The position numbers and the translations under genes are program-made. Shown in pieces: positions 12,301 through 24,792 of a stretch of 64,000 bases of DNA (positions within the stretch are counted from its first letter, which is position 1; each line of letters begins with the position of its first letter). The stretch spans positions 6,604,468-6,668,467 of the forward strand of contig CM035359.1 of assembly GCA_020137815.1 (NCBI GenBank), given 5' to 3'. This DNA is from Hormiphora californensis. Lineage: Eukaryota > Ctenophora > Tentaculata > Cydippida > Pleurobrachiidae. The notes under the pieces are model-generated. The model did no database searches. It was not told the origin of the DNA and was given only the letters and a program-made list of their open reading frames with translations.

Positions 12301-13720
12301 GCTAAAAAAAAGCAAAAGCTTTATTGAAATAACACGGGTTATTTTGGTATTTCAAGCGCTGGGCGGGCCCTTATTTTAAAAAAAATTGACAAGATAAGGC
12401 GTGAAACTTCATATTGGACTATAATTCTTACCCCATTCAAGGTTCCTGGGGATTTTTTTTGCCTTGTACCCCCGGGAAAGGGTTTTTGGCATCAAAACCA
12501 AAAGGGTTTTTTGCTGTGCTGAGATTTCAAAATTTTTTGGGTATTTTATATGTCAAAACCCACAGTTTCATGGAGATTTGGGGGTTTTTTCCCCGGACTC
12601 AAAATTTCGTAAAAATGCGGGAAAGGGCCAAAAAAAAGGCAAAAAGGACAATTTCAATGGGAATGGAATGAATATATTTTGTGAACTCGGGATTTTTTTT
12701 TTTTTCGATAAATAAAAATAGTTTTAACAAAAAAGCATTTTTTTTTAAACACTCGAAATTTTAATCCACGGTTGGATTGGAAAAAGGAAATTTAGAAAGG
12801 AAACCTTCTAAAATTCCTTTCTTTTGCTATACAAAATATTATGAGAGATTTACAAATTTTTTGTTCCTGTAAAAGTTTAAGAATTTTTTTTTACCCATAA
12901 TTTTAAAACAAGGGGGTAGAAAATCCCCTAGAGTGAACCGTGTGTTAAAAAGTATTTACTAATACTCGACCTAATTCGTTGTTTTCCCCGTTTTAAGAGA
13001 ATTACACCCTTAATTTGTACTGCTATTTATTCTGTCATTTAAACGAATAATTGAAATTATAAAAATCCCTCTTGAAATAGCTCCAAGAAATGGTTGATAA
13101 AAAAAAGGGGAATACAGATGCCATGACACTGGGTAATGACGTCTTTTTTAAACTTCGCGACCCCCGGGAAAAAAACACCCGGGGAGAGAATTTAATTGTT
13201 AATTTAAAAAATTTGATTTGTTACTTAATCATGTAATTGGTTAATAAAAATGAATTTTTAAAAATGGAATTTAAAAGGGCCCCTTTTTTTCCCTTTTTTT
13301 CTATGGTGATTATATTAGTCCCATCCAACTGCATTACTCAGACTTGTTTTGAAAATTAGGGCGGAAGGGGGGAGAGAGAAAAAGGGGAAGGAGAAGAGGA
13401 GAGAGCGAGAGAGGAGAGAAGAAAAGGGGGAGAGAGAAAAGGAGGAGATAGAGGAGGAGAGAGAGAGAGAGAGAAAGAGTAAGAGAAAGAGATAGAGAAA
13501 GAGTAAGAGACAGATAAAGAGTAAGGGACAGATAAAGGGGAAAAAGGGAAAAACCCCAAATATGCCAAAATAATATAATTTAAGGTACCTACTGTATAAT
13601 GGCTATGCGAGAGAGTTTTGAAAACATGTATTGGGATTTTGGGGAGCGCTGGGTTAAAAGAATTTTAAATTATAATTTGTTGTCCAGTATCCTGTTTGTA
13701 ACAGCTTAGCATCTGTGTAC
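12300..13720. other. low-confidence consensus: swollen homopolymers
   Basis: Runs such as GATTTTTTTTGCC, CCCCCGGGAAAGGG and AAAAAATTTG are far denser than in neighbouring DNA, and frames are short and broken. The look is of uncorrected long-read or read-edge consensus rather than biology. A purine-rich GA/GGA block lies at 13,365-13,560. Genes cannot be excluded here. Confidence 0.5.
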
Positions 13721-15770
13721 AGAACAGCTCTAGACGCTCGAGCTCCGTTGTCTCTAGGACCCTCGTTCGATGGGAAATAAGATTTTGATCATTAGAATGG
13801 GGTCCATCACGGTATGAATTTTCACAATGGTTGAAAAGAATCTTAGAGGGAATAGAGTCAAAAAATATGGCCTTGGCACCAAGTTAACCCCCACACGATG
13901 ATAATGCCCATCTAGAATATCAAGATCGATATATTTTTTCCTCATCTCTCTATTATTTAGTGTGGAGTACACGTTCTCTCTCCCTTCACATAGCCACCTG
14001 CCCCGTGAAATGGAATCAGGCCTTTCTTTTTTAACCTCGTCCTTTCCCGATCCCACTCTATCCCGAATAAAATGAGAGACGTCTCCCCTCTAATACCTCT
14101 ACATTTTTTCAGAGCGTCAGCGGGATGATAGAAAGGTAATAACACCAGCTCCAGTACATCGGGTCTTCAATATGTAAGTTTCTAAACCGAAAACAATGCT
14201 TCGGAGAGCAAGTCTATGTTGTTCATTCCAATCAAAATTTGTTGAGTATGGGGTGGGTACTACCCCAATTACTCAACCAATCAAAATGCAGCAAAACACC
14301 TCTATTGTATCTTATGTTACCTATACTAACCCCTATACCCACTTCTCTGGATTCTAATACCACCCATCAAGTTATTAATCCCCACACACAACCTGGAAAT
14401 GTCAATATATCCACCACCGCATAACATCCAATTTGCCTGTGTATTGACATGCGGCAAGCTAGGGGGTTGAAGAAACGGCAGCTGAATGTTGGAGCGCGCG
14501 CAATGTCGCATGTAATGAAAAGCATGTATAGTAGGCATCAGAGTTCGCGCGCCAACCAAGCAAAATGGCGGTAATGACCTTGATATCTTGGTATTCTTGG
14601 ACGTCCGGTTCTGCCCGACTTTAACCTAATATTTGACATTACTAATTAGTCGGCTAATGACTCTCAATATTGTGCCCTACTTTTAATTTTACTCGTGTTG
14701 GGACAGCCTTTAGTATAAACAACAGACTGTCTGTATAAAACAACAGGCATCTGCAGCACTGTACAGTGTACGGGTACCAGCTAGTGCTAGGAAAGTGTAG
14801 TTTTGGCCTAATTGTACTGTTTTGTTGCAGTTGAAAATAGATATAGGCAGGACTACTTTAAGGAAAGTTCCCCAACTTTTAGTCTCCAGTCAAAAATCTC
14901 ACAGTTTCTAACATATATCAGTATCTAACCATTATATATCTGACCGCGGTTGTATTAATAACTCTCGAAATGAGTATTGGTTCAGGCCAATACAGCTGTG
15001 ACTGTCTGGCGCCGCCGACCCTATCTGAGCCGCCAGACAGCTGTACTCTGACAGCTACTTCTGTCTTCTAGATCTTTTAATTTCTCATTTCATCCCTGAA
15101 AGGAGCTTTGTGCTGTTTTATAGCATAGTGCTTATTTAATTCATTATCAAGTGATATGTTTGTAAAATTGTATAGTATTTTTCATTTTATCTCTGCTCAT
15201 GTGTTGTGTGAACTGCGAGTCTAATTGCTTCGCGGGCGACAGATTTGTAGAGCGTTTTTCTCGTAACCGTTTACAGTTGTGGCTGCCCTAAAAAGGTAAG
15301 CTCGACAAATTCTGCCACACAACATTCCCTCTTTCTATCTTCCGCTCTCTCACAGTCTCCCCTTTTTCATTATAATCTCTTGTTTTTATCTTCCTTTCTT
15401 AAATTTCTCCTTCTTAGTACTGTTATACTAAAGAAGCTGTCTCATTTTCTTTGCTTTTTAGATTTATCATAGCGACTAACTTTATACATAATATCTCTCT
15501 AGATAAAACTTTTCCTCTCACTGTTGTTAAGTTTTACTAAGTTCTTTTTCTTATCACAGTGATTGCTGATAGCAAAATGTCATGACATAGCAGGGATCCT
15601 ATAGGGTGATATCAATATTGCAATGTCCTAAATCAAAACTATCATGAAGATTATTCTTGTTATGTTCTAACCCTCCCTATTTACCGAATGGCAGTCTAGC
15701 TTGGCAAGATTACCCATCGTCCGATAGGAGTTACTCCTTCAAAAACCTCTCATTGGAGCAATGCTTGTAC
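13720..15770. other. intergenic stretch, no gene recognised
   Basis: No credible exons. A palindromic segment near 14,985-15,055 (CTGTCTGGCG ... CGCCAGACAG) shares GTCTGGCGCCGC with position 2,180. Confidence 0.4.
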
Positions 15771-15781
15771 ACAAACTTCTC

Positions 15782-16229
15782 GGGGGGGGGGGGGGGGGGG
15801 GCCGGCTGAAGTTTGAAGTTTTCCACCCTACTTTTTGAGTTTTTGAAGTTTTTGAAGTTGACTTCAAAAACTTCAAAAACTTCAAAAACTCTAAACTACT
15901 TTTATATGCTATCAGTGATTATTATTACACTTGTTTAGGTTAGTTTCATGCTTAATACATATTGTGGCAAAGTTATCCGTCCTTGTCTGCCCATTTTCTA
16001 CCACAAATTAGGATATTTACAATGATTCCTAGCCATGAAATCCATGGCACAATTTGGTGTAAAAAATTTAAATTTTTTGTAAAAACAGATTTCATTTTCA
16101 TTCTATTATGCCAAAAACTAACAGAAATTAGTTGGCTGGAAAGGTGACCATTTTGTTGTCAAACTGACACCTTTGCCCTCTCCGGGTTTCATCATTATCT
16201 TTCCCACTCTGATTTCTATCTCTCTTTCA

Positions 16230-16317
<88 letters not shown>

Positions 16318-17078
16318 TTCTCTCTCTCTTTCTCCCTGATTTACCCCCTGATTTACCCCATCGATCATATCCGTAACCCGGGCCGGGCAAAGGTGTCAGT
16401 TTGACAACAAAATGGTCACCTTTCCAGCCAACTAATTTCTGTTAGTTTTTGGCATAATTGGGGTATATTTTTGGTATTTTCTGATGTGAAATACAATGTA
16501 AGACATGTCTGGACGTGTAAAGACCGTCAGGAATCGCTAAAATACGAAAATTTCAATTTTGACGTCATTATGACGTCATAGCGTGACGTCACGACGTTAT
16601 AACGTCAAGATAGGGATATATTATCATCAGGCTCATCTAGATAAAGATGCTGACCAAGTTTGAGATCGATTGGACAAGATTTGAGGTCGCTCTGGCGAAA
16701 AACGCATTATCGTCATATCTATTTTCATACAGTCTTAACACTTCAGACGCGATTTGAGACCCTTAGAAATAGAGTTTCACAAATTCGCCATATAGTTTCT
16801 GAAAGTATAGACGATTATCTTTCGTAAGTGCGGTCTCCGTTTTTCAATCAGAAGCCGTCTTCAGGGTGTAAATTGAGCTCAAAGAAATTTGGTTGATTTG
16901 AAAAAAGTCTTATCTTTATGACAGTTTGTTAAGACGTTCTGGTTGGACCTAGAACATGAAAACTATTCGTCTACACAATTTGAACGATTATCTTTCGAAT
17001 GCAACAAACGAGAAGTGTCTATCTTATGTCGTTTTCTCTCAAAAATGATTATAAATTTGGTAAAAACAGCGTCTATCC

Positions 17079-17109
<31 letters not shown>

Positions 17110-17708
17110 CATAGATACATAGACCCGGGACATTTATTGCTTTTTTCACGATGCCATATCTCTAAAACTAAAAGAGATAGAGACTTGCCCTTTTAAACTA
17201 CAGTAGATCTAGACCATGTGACACTGTATACCAAATTTCAGACCGATCGGTGCAGTGGGGGCCTCCCTATGGGCGTCGCAAAATGCCATTTTTGGCTAAA
17301 AACTGAAAAAAGTTATTACTGCACTCTGGCACGCGCGGCTGGGGGAGGGGATGGTCACCTTTGCGCTTGCCAGCGCAGTGATAACTCAAAAAGTTGCCTA
17401 GAAAATGCTAAGAAAGTGTTTAAAAATTATGAAGTAAATTTTCGAAAAATTTTTGGGGCCACACCCTTTTTTCCAGTTTCACAATATGCAAATTTTTTAT
17501 TAAGGGAGTAGTGAAAAAAAATATGGACACCAAAATCATCAGCGGCCTCGAGTTTATATAAGAGTTATGAAGCAACATAGGGCCTATCTCCAACGGTTTA
17601 GGAGATATGAGTTTTTGAAGTTTTTGAAGTTTTCCACCCTAAGTTTCTCTTTGAAGTTTTTGAAGTTGACTTCAAAAACTTCAAAAACTTCAGCCGGCCC
17701 CCCCCCCC
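15782..17708. mobile_element. 1.93 kb non-autonomous hAT-like element
   Basis: The element is bounded by a 20-base G tract plus CCGGCTGAAG on the left and CTTCAGCCGG plus a C tract on the right. Both ends carry inverted TTTTTGAAGTTTTTGAAGT modules. The 8-base sequence AACTTCTC occurs immediately outside both ends (15,774-15,781 and 17,709-17,716), the duplication length expected of hAT transposases. Inside are a second inverted pair (16,107-16,180 and about 16,376-16,455) around a CT tract (16,212-16,334) and a GATA run (17,082-17,115). No transposase ORF is present. Confidence 0.7.
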
Positions 17709-17764
17709 AACTTCTCACAATGTGTGATCTCACATGTGAGTTCTGCAGTAAAGAATTTAGATTA

Positions 17765-17958
17765 CCTACAACTCTGGCTCATGCAACTCTGGCTCATAGA
17801 TTTTAAAAGATTCTATGAGCCAGAGTTGTAGACCAGCCTACAACTCTGGCTCATAGAACCTAATCAGATCACATTTCTATGAGCCAGAGTTGTAGACCAG
17901 CCTACAACTCTGGCTCATGGATTCTATGAGCCAGAGTTGCATGAGACAGAGTTGTAGG
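17765..17958. repeat. cluster of alternating palindromes (ACAACTCTGGCTCAT)
   Basis: CTACAACTCTGGCTCATAGA and its reverse complement alternate at least seven times in about 190 bases, directly next to the right end of the hAT-like element. The DNA can fold into several nested hairpins. Spacers are short and variable. Confidence 0.8.
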
Positions 17959-17959
17959 T

Positions 17960-18480
17960 CACCAAGAATTTAATCAGGCGAGAAGCAGGGAAGTAAGTGG
18001 TATATGAGCATAACGGCATACACACATATAATAGTATATGTAATATGGGGTATAATGCCGGATAACCCAGATAGCTCGGAAACCCCGGACAATAGTTGTT
18101 TCATATAAGACCGTACTCTTTGCACCGGGCCGCGGGTGCAGCTACGTGAGGCCACGTAGCGAGTACGTAGACCGAGGTTGCGCGGTGTACACTTAGTACA
18201 GTCAGTGCACCTGACAAGATAATAGGTATTTTCAGGAAAGCCTATGCGAGCTGTAATACTTTGGAAATCAAGCCCAGATAGCGGACAGATAGCCCGGTCG
18301 AGGTATCAGATAATCAGGCCCTGGTATCCCGCAATCCGCATTGTCTTACGGGCTATCCTGAAAATACATATTATCTGAACTATCTGGGATTTTATTTTTA
18401 AGCGTGGCAAGCCCCCCGGACCTAATATCATTCCATTTTTTTGGATCAACCCCGCTTTAATCTGCGACTGAGGTCACACT
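17960..18480. other. non-coding stretch
   Basis: No gene recognised. It contains AGCCCGGTCG and GGATAACCCAGATAGC-like GC-richer pieces without clear structure. Confidence 0.35.
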
Positions 18481-19148
18481 ATACACCCCTTTTTAATTTT
18501 GTTATTGTTTTCAGGAAAAGAATCATTCCCCCCAAAACAGTTTTTTTTTCCCCCCCCCCCCCCCCCCCAAAACCCCCTCTCAAAAACCCCCAAAAATTTT
18601 TTTTTTTTGGGGGCCCCCTTTGTTCCCCCTTTTCCCCCTCTTTTTCCCTTTCTTCTCTCTCTCCCCCTCTTCTCCTCTCTTTTCTCCCCTCTCTTTTTCT
18701 TCTCCTCATTTCTTAAGGGTCCGTGTGGCAAAAGCGTCAATGAGTGCATGAGTAACAGGAATATTTTTGCGACGTCCATCATATTTTTCCTTGTGGAGCC
18801 TTTTCCATCTTCGTTCATCATTGATCAATGTTGACTCGCCCGGATTTGTTTGACCCGCCAGGCTCGAAAACCCCCCCCCCCCCCCCGTCATATACTGCCA
18901 TTGGTCTTATCCATAATATTGGTTCTTCTGGGACATGCGTCATGACAATGTAAACAATCAAATTGACAGCACAATGACAATGTTCCTCTTACTGATTTTC
19001 TTGGACGTTTTTTCGCTCTTCAGACAGCCTTGATCTTGGTACCGACATCCTACTTCAATAAATTAAATCCAAGAGGCTTAAGAGACAACCAATCCCAAGA
19101 GACATTAATCTTTTTCCGACAAATCTCCCTCTTTATTACTCCATCTCT

Positions 19149-19191
<43 letters not shown>

Positions 19192-20950
19192 CCTCCCCCT
19201 TTTTTCTCCTTTCTCTCTCTCTCTCTCTCTTTCCCCCCCTCTTTCTCTCTCTTTTTCTCATACACAGTGAGGCTTACTTTGGGTTTAGGTTTTTTCTGCT
19301 TGTAGACTAACCATCTGTCGAACTCCTAGTCTCTCCTCATCTTTCTGTCAACCCTTCTTTTCCCCCGACCCTTTTCTTCCCCAAAAAATGGCCAAACCCC
19401 TTTCTAGAACTTCTTATCTTTTACGATTTCTCCCCAATATGTCTATATAATTCCCAGGTGTCCCCCCGCTCATAATCATCCCGTTTTTTTCTTATTTACA
19501 TAATTTTGATGTCCACCATCGCCTTTTGAAAAGATTCTTTATATTTTTTCCCCATCCACAGGCATGTTTACAAAGGGTAAGAATGAATGACAAAAAAAAA
19601 AGTTAAGTTTCCCGGGGGGTATCGCCTATTTTATCCTGCGCTCCTTTCTGAGTATTTTGATCGAAACCTGAATGTTTGCCTTGCTAAGTTTGCGTTACAC
19701 TCCAACATAAAGGAACTTTTACAGCGACATGGTGGCCCCCGGAAAAAGCCCTTTTTACTGCCATCAAAAAAGGGTTTTGTTAAATGTGAAAAAAAAAGAG
19801 AAAAAGGGGGGGGGGGAAAGGGAAAAAAGGGGAGAGAAAAGATTAAAAAGGGAGAGGAAGAGAGGGAGAAAAAAACTAAAAAGGGGGACACTGGGTTTAT
19901 ACCCGTTATTTTTGCCCAAACCGGGGTATTATAAAATTCGAGGATTTTAGGGTTTTTTTTAAAAACACATACACAATTTAATTTCCCAAAATATAGTTTT
20001 AAAAAGGGGTTAAAATATATTAAAAAAACCTTTTAAGGGGGCTCTAACCCCCCGCCCTTTTCCCCCAAAAGAACCAAATAGAATATTTTAAAAAAACCTA
20101 ACAATTCCCCAAAAAAAACTCAATCTCACTCCTAATATTTTCCCTGCTTTTTTCTCTATCCTCTCTCTTCCCTCTATCTTCTTCTCTCCCTCTCTACTAC
20201 TTCTCTCCTCCTTTTCCCAATTAAACCTTTTTTTTTTTTTTTTTTAATTTTTTTTGCTGGCAACAAGGCTGGTGCAACATCCCCTTTTACCACTTTTCAT
20301 AAAGGCTCTTTTCCTTTTTTCTCTATCTCTCCCCCTCTATTGTCTAATACAAATTTAAAAAAAACAGAAGTTTTTTTAAGGTCTATAACAAGGGTTTTTG
20401 ATGCCCCAAAGAGGAGGCACCCCAATTTATCTATAAAAATATATCTTTAGCCCCTCTCTGTCTTTTCTGGGGTTTTTGGGGTTTTCTCCTTCTTTTTTCT
20501 TTTTTCTCTCTCTCTCTCTCTCTTCTTTCTCTCTCTCTCTCTCTCCTCTCTCTTTTTCTATCTTTCCCTCCCCGGGTCCCTTTAACTATTTACTGAGGTT
20601 TCGAAATTTCTACCCCCTTTCATCAGTCGTTTTGCATTTGCATCCCGAACTTTGTACAAAAATCGGCAAAAAAAAAACCAAAAAATCCTTTCCTCAATTT
20701 AAACAAAATGACCAAAATTTCACGCCAATTGACTCAATTTTCACGCCAATGATTTAATGTCACCTACCTGTGTTTGCCCGTGGGGTGTCCTCTCCCCTCC
20801 TACTAAACTAATACACCCCATTTCTGCAACCCAAACCCGGCCCTTCCAAACAAATTTTGGGTACTCATCACTATTTTTAAAAAAAAAACTCACACAACCC
20901 CAATTTTTAAAACAGTTTATCCTCCCCCAGTGGGGCCCGTTACTGAACAA
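18480..20950. other. low-confidence consensus with homopolymer inflation
   Basis: Stacked homopolymers occur (C tract of about 18 at 18,550; T tract at 18,598; C tract at 18,870; T tract at 20,228). CT-rich runs lie at 19,140-19,260 and 20,500-20,570. Reading frames are Pro/Phe/Lys-rich and implausible. I see no supportable gene. Confidence 0.5.
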
Positions 20951-20959
20951 GTACAAGCT

Positions 20960-21549
20960 TTGCACAATTGATTGATTGTGTAGCACACTAGATGTGTTGG
21001 TTGTCCAGTGCCGTAACACAAAATCCAGTACCTCGGATCCACAATTACTATTATGCTGTGTAAACGGCATAATTGTTCTTCAAACTTCAAGATAAAAAGT
21101 TGTTTTCCCCCCCCAACCCGGAACCTTGCCAAACCCCTGAAAATTGGGAAAGGGATCTTTCCCCAATTTTTGTTATCCCCCGCCGCCACATTGCGGCCAT
21201 GTGTGTACAGGTACGTGTTATTATTATAGTAATGCTGGAAATTAACAGAAACTTCACACTATTATAGTCACTACCCCCCTCTCTCTCTCTGTCTTCCTCT
21301 CTCTCTCTCTCTCTCCCTTTCTCCCCCTCTATTTCTCTCTCTGTGTTTGTTGTCTGCCACTCGTGCGTGTGCATAATACCAGCTGGGTCGATGGAGGCCG
21401 GCTGCATGCGCTGCATCTTAGTTATATAATACATCGCATGGGGTAATGATATATATGTTTAGAACCAGCAAGAGAGAGGGAAAAAAGGGAGAGAAACGGA
21501 AGAGAGGAAGAGAACAGAGATGAGAGGAGGAACCGACCTTAAGAGTGAG

Positions 21550-21580
<31 letters not shown>

Positions 21581-21582
21581 CG

Positions 21583-21632
<50 letters not shown>

Positions 21633-22412
21633 GAAGAAACTGAAGGAAAATAGAGCATAGCGAGGCAATTCACCTAGGCCGCCCATCTCCCTCCCCTATA
21701 TGTTGCACAGCTGTGTTGCAATATAAATGTTTATCAGGATTGCCCTGTTATGTTAGTTGTCTTTCTCTCCCTGCCACTTGGTTACTAGCTATTTTATTTT
21801 ATTATATTTTGTAATTGCAATACGTTATTACAACAAAATAAAGATTAATTTTTAGCAGTAATCAGTATATAATGTTATATTTTGTGGTAGCTTTTATCTA
21901 ACAAAAAGGTAGGTACACCTATACCTCTAGTTAGGGTACAGATATCTGCTTAGCTGGTAGTTTAGTCGGTTATAGGATAGGGGAGATATCTGTAGTTTTG
22001 CAGGGTTCATGTAAGCTGACTATTTAGTGACCCAGACTGTAACATCACGGACGCCTTCGGCTTGGTTACGAAGTTACCCCTCTCTTGCCAGGTCGAGGGG
22101 TTATTTCGTAACCAAGCCTTCGGCCCGGTGCGGAGAGGACACACAGTGTTATATCATGTATATGAGACATATATGACAGGACATATATAAGTCCACAGAA
22201 AATGGATAAGACGGTCCATTATGGGACACATTAGGCGGACCAAATTTGCAAAAATAGCAAGAAAGAAAGAAAGAGACCTGTGACAGAGGGGGCGACGGAT
22301 AGGGATACGAAAATTAAATGTTCCAAATTCCTGTTTCATAGTCTGTATCCTTGAGCTATATCATGTAAACGTGTTCATCCGTTATCATCACCTTTTCCTT
22401 GGTCTGTCGTTT

Positions 22413-22481
<69 letters not shown>

Positions 22482-23080
22482 GCTTTCAAACACTAGACTA
22501 CTGCAGTTTCCATCTCTGTTGAAGCAGCTGCTGCATACTTTTCTCTGCTCTCAAACTCATCTTACCTCTCTCTCTCCCACCCTCCAATTCCTTCTATCCT
22601 CATTATATTTGTCCTCTATATTTCTTTGCAGCGTGGTGCTCCCTACCTTCCGCCAGCTCAGTCTGGTACAACTCTGGCATTAAACTTCTGTATTCATTCA
22701 TGAGAAAAAGTACACACTCGAGTTTTCAGTGTTCAATTCGAGTTTTCATCCTACTATACTATTCCATTCATGAGAATATAATACTCTCTGTGCTATCCCA
22801 AGTGCAACTATCGTCATATTGTGTGATCTATTTTTAGAAACTCCTATTATGCATGGTGCCAGCATTGATTGAGAATGTATATACTGAGATCTATTCTGAC
22901 ATGTCTTTGTCATTTGATTTCCCTTTTCCACGAAGCAGTATTCATTGTCAGGATGCTCGCCCTATTATTATATGTGCATCTATCTCTGATTTCTTAGAGC
23001 TATATGAGGGAGATTTATGGCCGTATTTTTGCATTATATGTTATTAAAACCTATAAATGCCCATCTCTCTCTCACTCTCA

Positions 23081-23131
<51 letters not shown>

Positions 23132-24135
23132 ACTCTCTCTCTCTCTCTCTCTTTCCCACTCTCTATCCTATTAAGTAACCGGGAAAATTAAGGGTAATAT
23201 GTGTGTTAGGTTTGTTCACATGACGTGTGCAATATGATAAGATCAACGTGTTTTCTCTTTTCCTTTCGTCCCATTTTTTGTGGTTTTCTCTGAAATGACG
23301 ATATTCTTCCAGCCAGCCGCACCTTCTTACTGTATTGTTATATATAATAACTGTTTCATCACGAGTTATTCAGTTGGTCTTTCTATATATAATAAGTGTT
23401 GCAGGGTTTACAATATCCATCTTGAATTTTCAAAGTCTCTAATAATAATCTCTTTAGATGCAATCCCCTGCTATATCAAAAATAAATTCGTGGAATCAAT
23501 GGGCGTAATGCAAGTAATAATTTCTTTGAAGCTATTCTAGGGTCACTAAACATGATTCGCCTACCCCGCCTTGAAACGTAAATCGTGACGACCATCATTG
23601 CTATTAAAGACCACCATTTGCTATTATACCGCTTATGTTTGGTACTGCTCTCCGGTATGAAGGCCACACGAGTTGTTGGGTTACAACACGCGATGCTGAT
23701 TTCTGGAACCTCGATCATATAATTATATAATTTTCCTTTATACTGAAAAACGAATTAATCTCTATTGACGTAGTAGGTTAGAGCTCCTAGCAAAATTGGA
23801 GCTTCGAGTCATCTCAGGTAGCAATTCTACAAAATTTCAAAAAGAAGAAAGTGCATGCCGCCAAATTATTTGTCTAGTCTAAGTGTACTGAGAACTACGA
23901 TTTTTCTTTTTTTCTTACTCAACACATTTTTCTAATTCTCTCCAAACTCGAATTTGATGGCTGATCCAGGATCCTGTCGAATCCATCTAACCTCTGTAAT
24001 CTTCCAGCCAATTGCCGCTTAGCCAACAAGTCCATTCCTTGTTTCCTTCAAGTGATAAGATCCTTTCTTGGTTCCAAGATGTCAATTGTGACAGTCTTAA
24101 CAAGCACAGTACAGTGTGTATTTCGTATATTCTAA
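20960..24135. other. intergenic stretch with microsatellites
   Basis: (CT)n/(GA)n tracts at 21,279-21,330, 21,547-21,630, 22,412-22,482 and 23,063-23,165, and a palindromic MITE at 22,061-22,115. No exons could be supported. Confidence 0.5.
22061..22115. mobile_element. palindromic mini-element (TTGGTTACGAAGTTACCCC)
   Basis: CTTGGTTACGAAGTTACCCC pairs with GGGGTTATTTCGTAACCAAG. GCCTTCGGC flanks both arms. Related sequences occur at 29,398-29,466 and 43,657-43,690, so this is a dispersed family. Confidence 0.6.
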
Positions 24136-24261
24136 GCTTCTCGGACTAACTCGTGCTTGGAGTGGGGGCCACTGTTGGACCTCCGAACTGGTCTCGCGTA
24201 TGTTAGCGTGTAATCAGGCATTCAGGAAAAAAGACGTTGATTCAGTTGTTCAAAATCAAAT

Positions 24262-24313
24262 AGCTATTATAACAAACGTTTCGACATAAGAATGTCCTCT
24301 TCAGTGTTAAGCT
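24262..24313 (-). ncRNA. hammerhead ribozyme of Penelope type
   Basis: On the minus strand a 52-base segment has the invariant core CUGAAGA (CUGANGA), stem II GGACAU-UCUU-AUGUC, then GAAA. A minimal stem III, AC/GU, follows, with the cleavage position after the U following GU. Stem I pairs UAACA with UGUUA, plus an outer AGCU/AGCU helix. A near-zero-loop stem III is known for hammerheads in Penelope-like elements, which act as dimers. All core residues are intact, so activity is plausible. Confidence 0.75.
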
Positions 24314-24345
24314 AACGTCTGTAAACAAAATGCACTAATTTAAAC

Positions 24346-24792
24346 GGTGCTCCCTCCCCTAACCCTGCGCCGGACCCCAAGTTCGTTCTCAAAATACCCT
24401 ACGTCAACGAGGCATTGACCCGCAAGTTCAAGTCCAGTGTAGCCAGAACCGGCATACCCATCCGGGTAGTCACCACATCTGGAAGGACGGTGAAAAGCGA
24501 GGTAAAAGCCGCCCTCTGCCGGAAGCTCGCCCCGGAACCACCTTGCAACTGCAACCTTCACCAGTCCGACATCCCCTGCAACACGAGGAACGTGGTTTAC
24601 CAAGCCACCTGCCGCAGGTGCTCACAACAGTACATTGGTGCCACAGCAAGACCACTGAGAGAGAGGGTTAACGAACATGAGAGCAGTCAGCGCCTCGGCA
24701 ATGACCGGAGTTCCCTCGGCAAGCACCTAATGAACGACCACCCAGAGGCAGTAACGGGACAGAGGAACGCGAGAGATACGAGAATTTTCTGA
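24346..24792 (+). pseudogene. Penelope-like C-terminal domain with GIY-YIG endonuclease (first copy)
   Basis: The frame is open from before 24,360 to the stop at 24,790. It shows VLKIPYVNEALTRKF, then a Cys-rich linker (CNCNLHQSDIPC), then the GIY-YIG fold signature VVYQATCRRC, QYIGATARPLRERVNEH and the following Ser/Lys-His region. In Penelope-like elements this domain is C-terminal to the reverse transcriptase and nicks the target. This copy has no attached RT, so it is a 5'-truncated duplicate. It could be mistaken for a stand-alone endonuclease. Confidence 0.75.

Noticed and set aside
13754-14056. 100-residue minus-strand frame
   Set aside because: No motif, no splice context, and close to a low-quality consensus block.
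17765-17958. Regular repeats with short spacers that could suggest a CRISPR array
   Set aside because: Repeats alternate in orientation, spacers are irregular and often a few bases long, there are no cas genes, and the host is a eukaryote.
24415-24792. Stand-alone GIY-YIG homing endonuclease
   Set aside because: The neighbouring RT motif, duplicated 3' ends and hammerhead tail make a Penelope-like element the better reading.
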